A stretch of 64,000 nucleotides of DNA from Owenweeksia sp965214115 (GTDB taxonomy: Bacteria; Bacteroidota; Bacteroidia; Flavobacteriales; Schleiferiaceae), in assembly GCA_965214115.1 (NCBI GenBank), contig CBDCAU010000002.1:124001-188000 (forward strand). Reading direction: 5' to 3'. Made by a program: the position numbers and the translations under genes. Of this stretch, positions 41,713 to 49,344 are shown in pieces (within the stretch, counting starts at the first letter, position 1; each line of letters opens with the position of its first letter). The notes below the pieces were generated by a model, which was not told the origin of the DNA, did no database searches, and saw nothing but the letters and a program-made list of their open reading frames with translations.

Positions 41713-42288
41713 ATGAAACTATTGAGAAAACCCCTTTTTATCATCGCATTGGGCGCGCTGAGCTTTACGGCCATCAGCTTTGCCGCCTCTGCAAAACACG
41801 ACGAAAACAAGGACGATGAAAAGGGCGGCGACGACCAGCAAAAAGTGCTGAACATCGGCGACAAAGCGCCCGAACTGGCCTTTACCAATCCCGATGGCGA
41901 GGTGATGAAACTTTCCGATTTGAAAGGAAAATACGTGCTGGTGGATTTTTGGGCGAGCTGGTGCGGGCCGTGCCGCTTCGAGAATCCGAACGTGGTGCGG
42001 ACTTACCAAAAATTCAAGGATGCCGAATTCAAAAAAGGCGACGGTTTTGCGATTTACAGCGTGAGCCTGGACCGCAACAAAACCGACTGGATCAAGGCCA
42101 TCCAAAAGGACAATCTGGAATGGGAACACCACGTGAGCGACCTGAAATTTTGGCAATCCGAAGCCGCGCGCAAATACAATGTGAACGCGATTCCCGCTAC
42201 GTTTTTGGTGGATCCGGAAGGCGTGATTGTCGCGAAAAATTTGCGCGGCGGGGCGCTGGAAAATGCGCTGACGAAATTGGCGAAGTAG
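41713..42288 (+). CDS. TlpA/ResA-like thioredoxin-fold protein, exported
   Basis: 191 residues. A hydrophobic N-terminus (FIIALGALSFTAISFAASA, cleavage near residue 27) suggests a periplasmic protein. After an acidic linker the thioredoxin domain starts with IGDKAPELAFTNPDGEVMKL and has the active site WCGPC (Cys84, Cys87) and the cis-Pro loop NAIPATFLVDPEGVIV. The inserted AIQKDNLEWEHHVSDLKFW segment is typical of TlpA/AhpC-TSA-type proteins. A role in periplasmic disulfide reduction or cytochrome maturation is likely for the family. It is monocistronic with its own terminator. Confidence 0.85.
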   Translation: MKLLRKPLFIIALGALSFTAISFAASAKHDENKDDEKGGDDQQKVLNIGDKAPELAFTNPDGEVMKLSDLKGKYVLVDFWASWCGPCRFENPNVVRTYQKFKDAEFKKGDGFAIYSVSLDRNKTDWIKAIQKDNLEWEHHVSDLKFWQSEAARKYNVNAIPATFLVDPEGVIVAKNLRGGALENALTKLAK

Positions 42289-42312
42289 GGTTTCTTTTCT
42301 TAAAAATTTTGG

Positions 42313-42345
42313 AACACCGTCTTTGGAAAGGCGGTGTTTTTTTTT
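42313..42345 (+). terminator. Terminator of the thioredoxin-like gene
   Basis: AACACCG(T)CTT / AAG(G)CGGTGTT arms around a short loop, followed by a run of nine T, 25 bases after the stop codon. Confidence 0.85.
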
Positions 42346-42778
42346 AGCCCCCTAAATCCCCCACCGTGTGCCGTATCGGCAACGATGCACGGCAAAGAGG
42401 GACTTTGTGTCGCCCCCGATGGGACTCTGAAAGGTTGGGTTGGCTTGCCCAATCCCCGCGCTTACGCACGGGGCTACAGAGATGTTGTCCCTACGGAACT
42501 ATGAAATTCTGGATGGTTTTCACACCTATTTTCTATAAATTAAGAATGGAAAATGAAGCCCCAGAGGGGCGAAATGTTTGTAGCCCCGTCCGTAAGGGCG
42601 GGGTTCCGAATTGCAACCCGTTTTTCCAAGCCCCAGAGGGGCGATACTTATCCCGCCTCCAATTCAAACTCGATTTTCCCAAAAAAATCTGGATGCCAAA
42701 ATGACACGCCCCCACTCGCGGCAAGGGTTTTGACAATCGCGAAATGCTTTTTTATCTAAAGAAAAAGATTCCTAAAAA
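42346..42778. repeat. Repeat-filled gap: R3 copy and two GCCCC stems
   Basis: 42346-42408 is a nearly exact inverted copy of 15173-15236 (AATCCCCCACCGTGTGCCGT, then ATCGGCAACGATGCACGGCA). Downstream, AGCCCCAGAGGGGCGA occurs twice (42557-42572 and 42630-42645), and the stem CCCCGTCCGTAAGGGCGGGG lies between them. Such units are common between genes in this phylum. No gene is seen. Confidence 0.8.
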
Positions 42779-43354
42779 ATGAGCCAAGAACAAGATTTGA
42801 AGGAAAAAGAAATTCCAGAAAACGAGGAACACTTCGCGGAAAGCGAATCTGAAAACCTTGAAAACCAAGAAAATATCGAACACCAGCAAGACGAGGAAGC
42901 TGCCCAAGACGAAGACCCGCGCGATGAAATGCAGCGCCAACTGGACGAAATGAAAGACCAAAAGCTGCGGCTCTTCGCGGAGTTTGAGAATTTCCGAAAA
43001 CGGACCGCCAAAGAGCGCATCGAACTGTACGGCACGGCGAACCGCGAACTGATGGAGGCACTTTTACCGGTGTTGGATGATTTTAAGAGGGCGATGAACT
43101 CCTCGGAAATAAATACTGAGGATGAAGGTATCCAACTCATTTATAACAAATTAGAAAATATTTTAAAAAACAAGGGGCTGCGCCCGATGGAGGATACCAC
43201 GGGGAAGGAATTTGATGTGGAAACGATGGAGGCCGTGACGCGCATCCCCGCGCCGAGCAAGAAGTTGAAAGGCAAAGTGGTGGACGAAATTGAGCGCGGG
43301 TATGAGTTGGGCGGGAAGATTTTGCGGTATGCGAAGGTGGTGGTTGGGGAATAA
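42779..43354 (+). CDS. grpE: Nucleotide exchange factor GrpE
   Basis: 191 residues. It releases ADP from DnaK. Residues 1-50 are acidic and Gln/Glu-rich (disordered), followed by the dimerising helix and the core with RLFAEFENFRKRTAKERIEL, LLPVLDDFKRAM and the end IERGYELGGKILRYAKVVV. It precedes dnaJ by 133 bases of repeat sequence; dnaK is not here. Confidence 0.95.
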   Translation: MSQEQDLKEKEIPENEEHFAESESENLENQENIEHQQDEEAAQDEDPRDEMQRQLDEMKDQKLRLFAEFENFRKRTAKERIELYGTANRELMEALLPVLDDFKRAMNSSEINTEDEGIQLIYNKLENILKNKGLRPMEDTTGKEFDVETMEAVTRIPAPSKKLKGKVVDEIERGYELGGKILRYAKVVVGE

Positions 43355-43487
43355 AAAATGATAGCCCCCTAAATCCCCCAAAGGGGGACTTTAGCTGCCC
43401 GAGCGAAATAGAATTCTCTTTCTAATCCGCGTGTGATTAGCCCCCTTTGGGGGTTGGGGGCTTTCGGAAAAGGTTTAAAAAATTTTT
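43355..43487. repeat. Repeat between grpE and dnaJ
   Basis: CCCCCTAAATCCCCCAAAGG and GGGACTTTAG (43363-43394), and CCCCCTTTGGGGGTTGGGGG near 43441. The first is a shortened relative of R3, lacking the CACCGTGTGCC core. Confidence 0.6.
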
Positions 43488-44627
43488 ATGGCAAAACGAG
43501 ATTATTACGAAGTTTTAGGGGTTTCCAAAAGTGCCTCTGCGGACGAAGTCAAAAAGGCGTACCGCAAGATGGCGCTGAAATACCATCCCGATAAAAACCC
43601 CGACGACGCGGAGGCGGAAGCCAAATTCAAGGAAGCGGCGGAGGCTTACGAGGTGCTGCGCGATCCGCAGAAAAAACAGCGCTACGACCAGTTTGGCCAC
43701 GCGGGGATGGGCGGCGCGACCGGCGGCGGTTTTGGCGGCGGCGGGATGAATATGGAAGATATTTTCTCCCAGTTCGGCGATATTTTCGGCGGGCATTTCA
43801 GCGGTCGGCGGGGCGGCGGTTTTGGCGGCTTCGGTGGCGGCGGACGTTCGCAGGGCCGCGTTTTCAAAGGCAGCAATTTGCGCGTCCGTGTGAAGCTGAC
43901 GTTGGAAGAAATTGCCGAGGGGACGACCAAAAAATTGAAACTGAAACGCCAAGTGCCGGCGGACGGCGTGAGTTTCAAAACCTGCCCAACCTGCCACGGC
44001 AGCGGCCAAACCTACCGTGTGCAAAACACGATTCTCGGCCAGATGCAGACCAGCGCCACCTGCCCGCAATGCGACGGCCTCGGCAAGACCATAGACAAAA
44101 AACCGAGCGGCGCCGACCAGTATGGGATGATCCGCAAGGAGGACAATGTAGAGGTGAAAATCCCCGCCGGCGTGATGGACGGGATGCAACTGAAAGTGGC
44201 TGGCAAGGGCAACGCCGGCCCGATGGACGGCGTGAACGGCGACCTGATCGTGGCCATCGAAGAAGCGGAACACCCCGAACTGAAACGCGACGGGAATAAT
44301 TTGCATTATGAATTGTACATCAGCTTGCCCGATGCGGTTCTCGGTACGAAAAAAGAAGTGCCTACCGTGGGCGGAAAAGCGCGGATTTCATTGGATGCCG
44401 GTACGCAATCAGGGAAAATTTTACGCTTGCGAAACAAGGGCCTGCCCAGCGTGGAAGGCTACGGGACGGGTGATTTGCTGGTGCACGTCAATGTGTGGAC
44501 GCCGCAAACTATCTCCAAAGAACAGGAGCGCGCGTTTGAAAAGATGCGCGGCGATGCGGATTTTGAACCCCATCCGACAAAAAGCGACAAATCATTTTTT
44601 GAGAAGGTGAAGGAAATGTTTGCGTAG
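43488..44627 (+). CDS. dnaJ: Chaperone DnaJ with only two of four zinc motifs
   Basis: 379 residues. Co-chaperone that delivers substrates to DnaK and stimulates its ATPase. J domain residues 4-68 with HPD at 33-35; Gly/Phe-rich region about 73-125 (GGGFGGFGGGG). The zinc region normally has four CxxCxGxG repeats. Here only CPTCHGSG (Cys166, Cys169) and CPQCDGLG (Cys192, Cys195) remain, corresponding to motifs 2 and 3 (zinc centre II); motifs 1 and 4 are replaced by LKRQVPADGVSFKT and KPSGADQYG. The substrate domains and dimerisation end (ERAFEKMRGD) are normal. Confidence 0.92.
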   Translation: MAKRDYYEVLGVSKSASADEVKKAYRKMALKYHPDKNPDDAEAEAKFKEAAEAYEVLRDPQKKQRYDQFGHAGMGGATGGGFGGGGMNMEDIFSQFGDIFGGHFSGRRGGGFGGFGGGGRSQGRVFKGSNLRVRVKLTLEEIAEGTTKKLKLKRQVPADGVSFKTCPTCHGSGQTYRVQNTILGQMQTSATCPQCDGLGKTIDKKPSGADQYGMIRKEDNVEVKIPAGVMDGMQLKVAGKGNAGPMDGVNGDLIVAIEEAEHPELKRDGNNLHYELYISLPDAVLGTKKEVPTVGGKARISLDAGTQSGKILRLRNKGLPSVEGYGTGDLLVHVNVWTPQTISKEQERAFEKMRGDADFEPHPTKSDKSFFEKVKEMFA

Positions 44628-44657
44628 AACTTATTGAAAATCATTGATTTGTAAAAC

Positions 44658-44693
44658 TCCTGAATCGGAAATATCCCATTCAGGATTTTTTTT
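44658..44693 (+). terminator. Terminator of grpE-dnaJ
   Basis: TCCTGAAT (44658-44665) pairs with ATTCAGGA (44678-44685), followed by eight T. Confidence 0.8.
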
Positions 44694-44876
44694 GCTCATT
44701 GGGCACTCGCAAATAAAGTTCTCAATGCTAAATAGGAAACTTGAGACATTCCAAGTTCTTTATACCCAACCATTTAGAACCAAATTTAATAATATTTGGG
44801 ATAAAATCAGGAAATTTTACCACAGATTTTTCCTACAAAAGGAGTAACTTTACGGCTTTCAGAATCAGCTTCTTTT

Positions 44877-45317
44877 ATGAATAACTTTATTTACAAACTC
44901 ATTTACATAAGCTCGGCTGCTACTCCCCTTAGCGAAAGCGAGTTGACGAAAATCCTGCAAAAGTCGCGGGAAAACAACGCGCCGCGCAACATTACTGGCC
45001 TTCTGCTTTATTCTGACGGGAACATCATCCAGTTATTGGAAGGAGAAAAAAACGAGGTGGAAGAATTGTACAAAATCATCGAGCGGGACGACCGACACGG
45101 CGGCGTGATCCGGCTGCTGGCGGAATATGACGAAACAAGGGATTTTCCAGACTGGAGTATGGGATTCAAACGCTTGGCGAGAGATGGGGCCGAAATCGAA
45201 GGATTTAGCGATTTGGTGGAAAATAGAAAATTGGAAAACAACGAGATGGAAACCCTCTCCAAAAAGGCCAAGCTCCTTGTCCAGACTTTTCGGAAGACCA
45301 GCGGGATTGCCGGGTGA
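44877..45317 (+). CDS. BLUF-domain blue-light sensor
   Basis: 146 residues. BLUF domains bind FAD and switch on blue light through a Tyr-Gln hydrogen-bond change. KLIYISSAATPLSESELTKI gives the key Tyr10; RENNAPRNITGLLLYSDGN has the Asn pair and the core strand; IIQLLEGEKNEV gives Gln52; DDRHGGVIRL and RDFPDWSMGFKRL (Trp93, Met95) complete the fold at about residue 100. Residues 105-146 are a short helical cap (ETLSKKAKLLVQTFR). No effector domain is attached, so it would act through protein partners. Upstream 249 bases hold no gene. Confidence 0.93.
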   Translation: MNNFIYKLIYISSAATPLSESELTKILQKSRENNAPRNITGLLLYSDGNIIQLLEGEKNEVEELYKIIERDDRHGGVIRLLAEYDETRDFPDWSMGFKRLARDGAEIEGFSDLVENRKLENNEMETLSKKAKLLVQTFRKTSGIAG

Positions 45318-45350
45318 ACCGTTTTTCTTGCAGGGCGCAGCGTAATTTGT

Positions 45351-45441
45351 TAGGAAACCAATGAGAAATACTACTTGAATTACGATAATTTTTTAGTAAT
45401 CGAATTGGATGACGGGACAGCGGTGCGAAATCCGAATTAGA
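45351..45441 (+). pseudogene. Small gene remnant without a start
   Basis: Between a TAG and a TAG the plus strand reads ETNEKYYLNYDNFLVIELDD then GTAVRNPN. The composition looks protein-like and similar to the end of short DUF2442-type proteins, but the fragment is too small to assign. Confidence 0.25.
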
Positions 45442-45447
45442 AGGCAT

Positions 45448-45481
45448 AAAAAAAGCCCGAAGTGAAAACTTCGGGCTTTTT
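45448..45481. terminator. Bidirectional terminator next to tRNA-Asp
   Basis: AAAAGCCCGAAGT / ACTTCGGGCTTTT (13-bp arms, 4-base loop) with A-run on one side and T-run on the other. It can end the tRNA transcript on the minus strand. Confidence 0.85.
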
Positions 45482-45484
45482 CTG

Positions 45485-45558
45485 CGGTCTGGACGGGACT
45501 CGAACCCGCGACCTCCGCCGTGACAGGGCGGCATTCTAACCAACTGAACTACCAGACC
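45485..45558 (-). tRNA. tRNA-Asp (anticodon GTC)
   Basis: 74 nt. Acceptor GGTCTGG / CCAGACC with discriminator G; D-arm AGTTCAGTTGGTT; anticodon stem CCGCC / GGCGG with loop CTGTCAC (anticodon GTC); T-arm GCGGGTTCGAGTCCCGT. CCA is not encoded. Confidence 0.96.
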
Positions 45559-45571
45559 AATATTTTAAAGA

Positions 45572-45660
45572 GCGGCATTCTAATCCCGCTACTGCGGGAA
45601 ACTACCAAACCAATATTTTAAAAATCTACCGGAAAGACCTACTGCGTTCGAACCAGTAAC
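45572..45660 (-). pseudogene. Broken duplicate of tRNA-Asp with an inserted palindrome
   Basis: 45572-45583 and 45600-45622 repeat the 5' half of the tRNA-Asp gene and its leader (GCGGCATTCTAA and AACTACCAAACCAATATTTT on the plus strand), but the D-loop bases CCAACTG are replaced by TCCCGCTACTGCGGGA (45584-45599), a 16-bp hairpin. Further on, GCGTTCGAACCAGTAAC (about 45644-45660) looks like a T-arm remnant. It cannot fold as a tRNA. Confidence 0.65.
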
Positions 45661-45684
45661 TCTCTCTATTTTTTTAACGGGCGG

Positions 45685-45713
45685 CAAAGATACTATGATT
45701 TTGGATTTGGCAA
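45685..45713 (-). promoter_or_regulatory. Promoter of tRNA-Asp
   Basis: On the minus strand TTG (45713-45711), an 18-base spacer, and TATCTTTG (45692-45685). The transcript would run through the broken duplicate into the real tRNA, which explains why the leader is duplicated with it. Confidence 0.65.
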
Positions 45714-45782
45714 AACAAAATTTTTCAGGTTTTTGTCTTTTTTGAGATTCCACCTGCGACCGTTTCCATTGCTGTCCTCTTA

Positions 45783-47786
45783 CTATTGTTTCACCACTTT
45801 ATAAATGGTTGCCACTTCTTTGTTGGAATAGATTAATTTTAAAAAATACACGCCCTTGGCGAAAGTCTCCATTTCGATGCCATCGCCGTCCGCCACCCCA
45901 CTTTTTAGGGCGCGGCCTAAACCGTCCGACAGCACATAGCGCAACGGGCCTCCCCTACGGAGGCCTGAACTAAAATAGAGCAGGTCTTCCACGGGATTGG
46001 GATAAACGGCCATCGTGGGGTGAACCCTGTTTTCAAAAAAACCTACATCACGCACCGAAAAACAGGTAGAAGTATCCCAGCAATTCTCATAAAAAACGGC
46101 CACCCGATAATTGCCGTTCTGCCTCGGTGAAAAATCTTGCCTCTGCCCTGAATCCACAGCGAGACCCGTTTGACAATCCAGCCAACGATAGGTAGCCGCG
46201 TTTTGGCCGACCTGCAAAATGCCATTGGTATAATCAACCGCAACGTCAATTGGTAGGGACACTGCCAATTGCAGCGAAACCCGAGACTGGCACTGGCTCG
46301 CACTGTCCACTAAAACGTAAGTTCCCGCCTCGGAAAACGGCTGCCCGCCCAAATCAAACGAATCGCCGTGGCAGATTGTGGCGGAGGTGTCGTTCACAGA
46401 ATCACACGTTTTGAAAACATAGCAGGAACCGCCATCCTTGAAAAGCGTGTACCCTTTCACGCTGTCGCTCGGCGAATCTTCACCGTATGCGCCCACCAGC
46501 AGAAGGCTGTCATCAAGCGCCACGGCCGACCCAAAACCATCATACCGAAAACGGTCGCCGGCCACCAGTTTTACACCGTTGTCCCAGCTGCCATTGGGCA
46601 ACCGGTTGATAACGTAAACCGCTCCGGCGGCACCCTCATAGTTTTGATTGTTGGCATCATACGAAGAACCCAGACCAACGGCGGCCTGATAAGGCGAGAG
46701 GCTCATATCATCCAGAAAAAAATCGTGCTGAACGCTAAGGGGCGCTTGTTTCTTCACTTGGAAGACACTGTCGGCACCCACCACAAAATCGAAAAAATAA
46801 AAAGCGCCAAGCCCCGTGTCCGCAGGATTTTGCAGGCTCACCGCTTCTGCGTGGGGAGCGTGAATCATTGCATAGGGATAGAGCAACTCTATTTGGCGGC
46901 CAAAATTGGCGGAGAATCGACGGTCGCTGGCCATCACCTTTTGCTTCCGCACCCAGCTTCCGTTTTCCAGTTTGTATAAAATGGCGCTGCCCGCCCCCGG
47001 CAGCGTATCCCGTGCATTTTTATCATAAGAATCGTTCGCATAGCCCACCAGCAAATAGGGCAAATCCATAGCGACGTCATTCCCGAACCGGCCCGACGCC
47101 TGCCGATAGCGCGCAGTGGTGATGCCGTCTTGCTGCCATTGGCGGTTTCGTTTTTTGAAGGTGAAAAGGGCACCGGCCGTGGGAACCAAATTTTGCCCCG
47201 AACTATCATAGCCATAACCGTTAGAAGCCAGCACCAGCACGCTGTCTTCAATCGCAAACTTGCTGAAAGACAGGTTTTTAGAAGAGATTTTAGGAGTTAA
47301 TCGGCTCATTTCCTGCCATTGGCCTGCCGTATCTTTTTCAAAAATGACAAGACTGTTGTATAAATTATTGGTGACATTTCCCAAACTGTCGCGATTGTCG
47401 TTCATCAAAACGTACAGAATGCCATCGGAATAGGCCATCTCTCGGCCAAAGGTTGTGTTGGTCGTGCGATGGTTCGGTACAATCTTTTGAGTTTCATTCC
47501 ACCTTCCGGCGGAGTCTTTTCGGTAATAATAAACCGCGCCGCTGCCGTGGTGGAAGTTTTGGCCGCTGGCATCGTATTCGTGAAACCGGCAGGCAACAAA
47601 TATTTCGTTGCCTTCCAATAGCACTCGGTCTCCGCAGTGGTCGTCATCGCCCTTGTCAGAAGTAACCAGCTTTTGGGTTTGTGCCCAAGGTTGAGAAGAT
47701 ACGTTCCAAGATATGGACATTGCAGCAATAACAGCAAAGGCTTTCAGGCTCAGCGGTATCCAGCGGAGGGCAGGTAGATTTTTCAA
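45783..47786 (-). CDS. Large secreted protein with FG-GAP-like repeats and type IX sorting tail
   Basis: 667 residues. A signal peptide (AFAVIAAMSISWNVSSQ, cleavage near residue 32) is followed by about seven repeats of roughly 60 residues, each with a strand such as FGSAVALDDSLLLVGAYGED, FGNDVAMDLPYLLVGYAND or FGREMAYSDGILYVLMND. These resemble FG-GAP or PQQ-like propeller blades. Residues about 460-560 contain Cys-rich strands (CYVFKTCDSVNDTSATICHG). From about 590 comes the sorting domain (MAVYPNPVEDLLYFSS, VLSDGLGRALKSG, KGVYFLKLIYSN, ATIYKVVKQ). It is likely surface-exposed; ligand unknown. Confidence 0.8.
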   Translation of the reverse strand: MKNLPALRWIPLSLKAFAVIAAMSISWNVSSQPWAQTQKLVTSDKGDDDHCGDRVLLEGNEIFVACRFHEYDASGQNFHHGSGAVYYYRKDSAGRWNETQKIVPNHRTTNTTFGREMAYSDGILYVLMNDNRDSLGNVTNNLYNSLVIFEKDTAGQWQEMSRLTPKISSKNLSFSKFAIEDSVLVLASNGYGYDSSGQNLVPTAGALFTFKKRNRQWQQDGITTARYRQASGRFGNDVAMDLPYLLVGYANDSYDKNARDTLPGAGSAILYKLENGSWVRKQKVMASDRRFSANFGRQIELLYPYAMIHAPHAEAVSLQNPADTGLGAFYFFDFVVGADSVFQVKKQAPLSVQHDFFLDDMSLSPYQAAVGLGSSYDANNQNYEGAAGAVYVINRLPNGSWDNGVKLVAGDRFRYDGFGSAVALDDSLLLVGAYGEDSPSDSVKGYTLFKDGGSCYVFKTCDSVNDTSATICHGDSFDLGGQPFSEAGTYVLVDSASQCQSRVSLQLAVSLPIDVAVDYTNGILQVGQNAATYRWLDCQTGLAVDSGQRQDFSPRQNGNYRVAVFYENCWDTSTCFSVRDVGFFENRVHPTMAVYPNPVEDLLYFSSGLRRGGPLRYVLSDGLGRALKSGVADGDGIEMETFAKGVYFLKLIYSNKEVATIYKVVKQ

Positions 47787-47941
47787 AAATGATCAAGTTT
47801 TAATGGGATGAAAGAAAATGGCCTGTACGCAAATACACTTCCAAATTGAACCAAGCTTGGCATTTTCTTAAAAAAGCAGCGGATAAACATTTTCACAAAA
47901 GCACGGTTACAAGTTTCGTTAATTATTTAAAATCACAAACA

Positions 47942-48016
47942 ATGAGAGGCAGAGGAGTTTACATCGGACTGGGTACATTAATCATCATCATCTTGATTTT
48001 GGTATTTGTACTCTAA
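47942..48016 (+). CDS. 24-residue membrane peptide
   Basis: MRGRGVYIGLGTLIIIILIL then VFVL, ending in TAA at 48014-48016. A short basic start (MRGRG) and one transmembrane segment. It stands alone, with a two-part terminator right after its stop codon, which supports a real transcript. I recall similar tiny predicted peptides in Bacteroidota, but no function. Possible roles are type I toxin or regulatory membrane peptide; neither is shown. Confidence 0.55.
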   Translation: MRGRGVYIGLGTLIIIILILVFVL

Positions 48017-48078
48017 AAAAAGAGTTTTTTTTTTGAAAAACCCAATATCTTTTCAATAAGATTTTTGGGTTTTTTTTT
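48011..48078 (+). terminator. Terminator(s) after the small membrane peptide
   Basis: First CTCTAAAAAAAGAG (48011-48024) followed by ten T, overlapping the stop codon. Then AAAAACCCAATATCTT / AAGATTTTTGGGT (48036-48070) followed by nine T. Confidence 0.75.
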
Positions 48079-48121
48079 GTGATTGGATGACTCGAAGTCA
48101 TTCTATGAATAACCTGCTAAA

Positions 48122-48553
48122 TCATCCCATCAACTTCTTCAAATCTTCTGGCTTTGGTAGCGCCTTCCGGTATTTTTCGGGCAGGCCGCGCATCGTTTTG
48201 AAAGTGGAAACGCCCAGCGGTTTATTCAGGTCGCGGAGGGTGTATTCCACGGTTTTGTTGCTTTTTTCTCTGCATAAAATGATGCCCACCGAGGGGTTTT
48301 CGTGGGGCAGTTTTATCAAATCGTCCAAGGCCGAAAGGTAAAAATTCATCTTGCCAGCGTATTCGGACTTGAACTTCCCTTTTTTCAATTCGATGGCAAT
48401 GAGCGCCTGCAAGCCACGGTGGAAAAAAACAAGGTCGATGAAGGAATCCTCACCGTCCACCTGTAGGCGGTACTGGTTGCCCACAAAGGAAAACTCGCTG
48501 CCCAGCGACATCAGGAATTTCTTGATGTTCTCTACGATGGCACGCTCCAGCAC
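48122..48553 (-). pseudogene. DUF1016 nuclease domain, C-terminal part of a second frameshifted gene
   Basis: 143 residues from GTG 48553, but homology in this frame reaches back to about 48684 (NFEATLHADISAKAIQSFKD, EYLLDFINIEDPDDEPDERV). The nuclease core is intact: GSEFSFVGNQYRLQVDGEDS, FIDLVFFHRGLQALIAIELK, KGKFKSEYAGKMNFYLSALD and VGIILCREKSNKTVEYTLRD, with catalytic D and ExK. It is a different subfamily from the copy at 34965. The 5' part is in the next entry. Confidence 0.8.
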
Positions 48554-48644
48554 CCGCTCGTCCGGCTCGTCGTCGGGATCTTCGATGTTGATGAAATCCA
48601 GCAGATATTCGTCCTTGAAACTTTGGATGGCCTTAGCGGAAATA

Positions 48645-49337
48645 TCAGCGTGGAGCGTTGCCTCGAAATTGTTGGTGTAGTGTACCTTGTTGCAAATGGC
48701 TCTCGCCCTGCAACTCCCGCCGCAGCCGCCGCACCGACCAAAATTCGGCAGCTATTTTTTCAATGTAAAACCAGCGGTGGTCGGGATTTTCCAAACGCAG
48801 TACCATTTCATAATGATGCGTAAACGAAACAGAGAGAAATTGCTTAATCAACTTGTTCATCACCGCTTCGCGCATCGGGTTTTTCGAGATTTCCAATTTG
48901 TCCGTCACTGGCAGACGAATTGAGTTTGCAGGAGTTTCTAATTTGTTCGACAGTGTCGAACCAATTGCTTTTGACTTTTCAGAATTTTGTGAATTTCCTT
49001 CAATATGCTGATTTTCAATCGCTTCTAATTTGTCCGTCAATGACGGACAAATTGGGTCTTCCAACCAAGCTTCGTAGAAAATTCGCATCTTCCGCAGGTT
49101 GCCCGCCGAAAAACCCCGTAATCCCGGCAGCTCCTGTTGCAATTGCGCTGAGAGCGATTCCAGCACCTTGGCGCCCCAGTTTTCTGATTCGATTTTGTGG
49201 TGCAGCGCCTCCCCTACTGAAAAATAGAGCGCCACCAACTCACGGTTCACCAACTTGGCCGCTTGGTAGCGGCTTTGCAGGATGCGCTCTTTTAGGGTTT
49301 TTAGAAAATGAAGGTCGATGTGGCTGGAAATTTCCAT
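48645..49337 (-). pseudogene. DUF1016 N-terminal domain, 5' part of the second frameshifted gene
   Basis: From ATG 49337 (MEISSHIDLHFLKTLKERIL), 8 bases past the stop of the upstream gene. DUF1016_N: SRYQAAKLVNRELVALYFSV, GFSAGNLRKMRIFYEAWLED. A linker follows with repeated units ICPSLTDKLE, IGSTLSNKLE and IRLPVTDKLE, each encoded by a 27-bp palindrome. FTHHYEMVLRLENPDHRWFY and FWSVRRLRRELQGESHL resume the family sequence, then the frame is lost near 48676-48684 (one extra or two missing bases). The protein ends with foreign residues HQQFRGNAPR. Indel error in the assembly or real decay cannot be told apart. Confidence 0.75.
48895..49053. repeat. Three in-frame 27-bp palindromes in the second DUF1016 gene
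   Basis: Copies at 48895-48921, 48940-48966 and 49027-49053, starts 45 and 87 bases apart (multiples of 3). Arms are 13 bp with AATT ends and one central base. The copy at 49027 is perfect (AATTTGTCCGTCA / TGACGGACAAATT); the others have 1 mismatch (48940) and 3 mismatches (48895). Reading phase is the same as in the first DUF1016 gene: ATT begins and TTx ends each unit. Confidence 0.88.
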
Positions 49338-49344
49338 ACAATTT

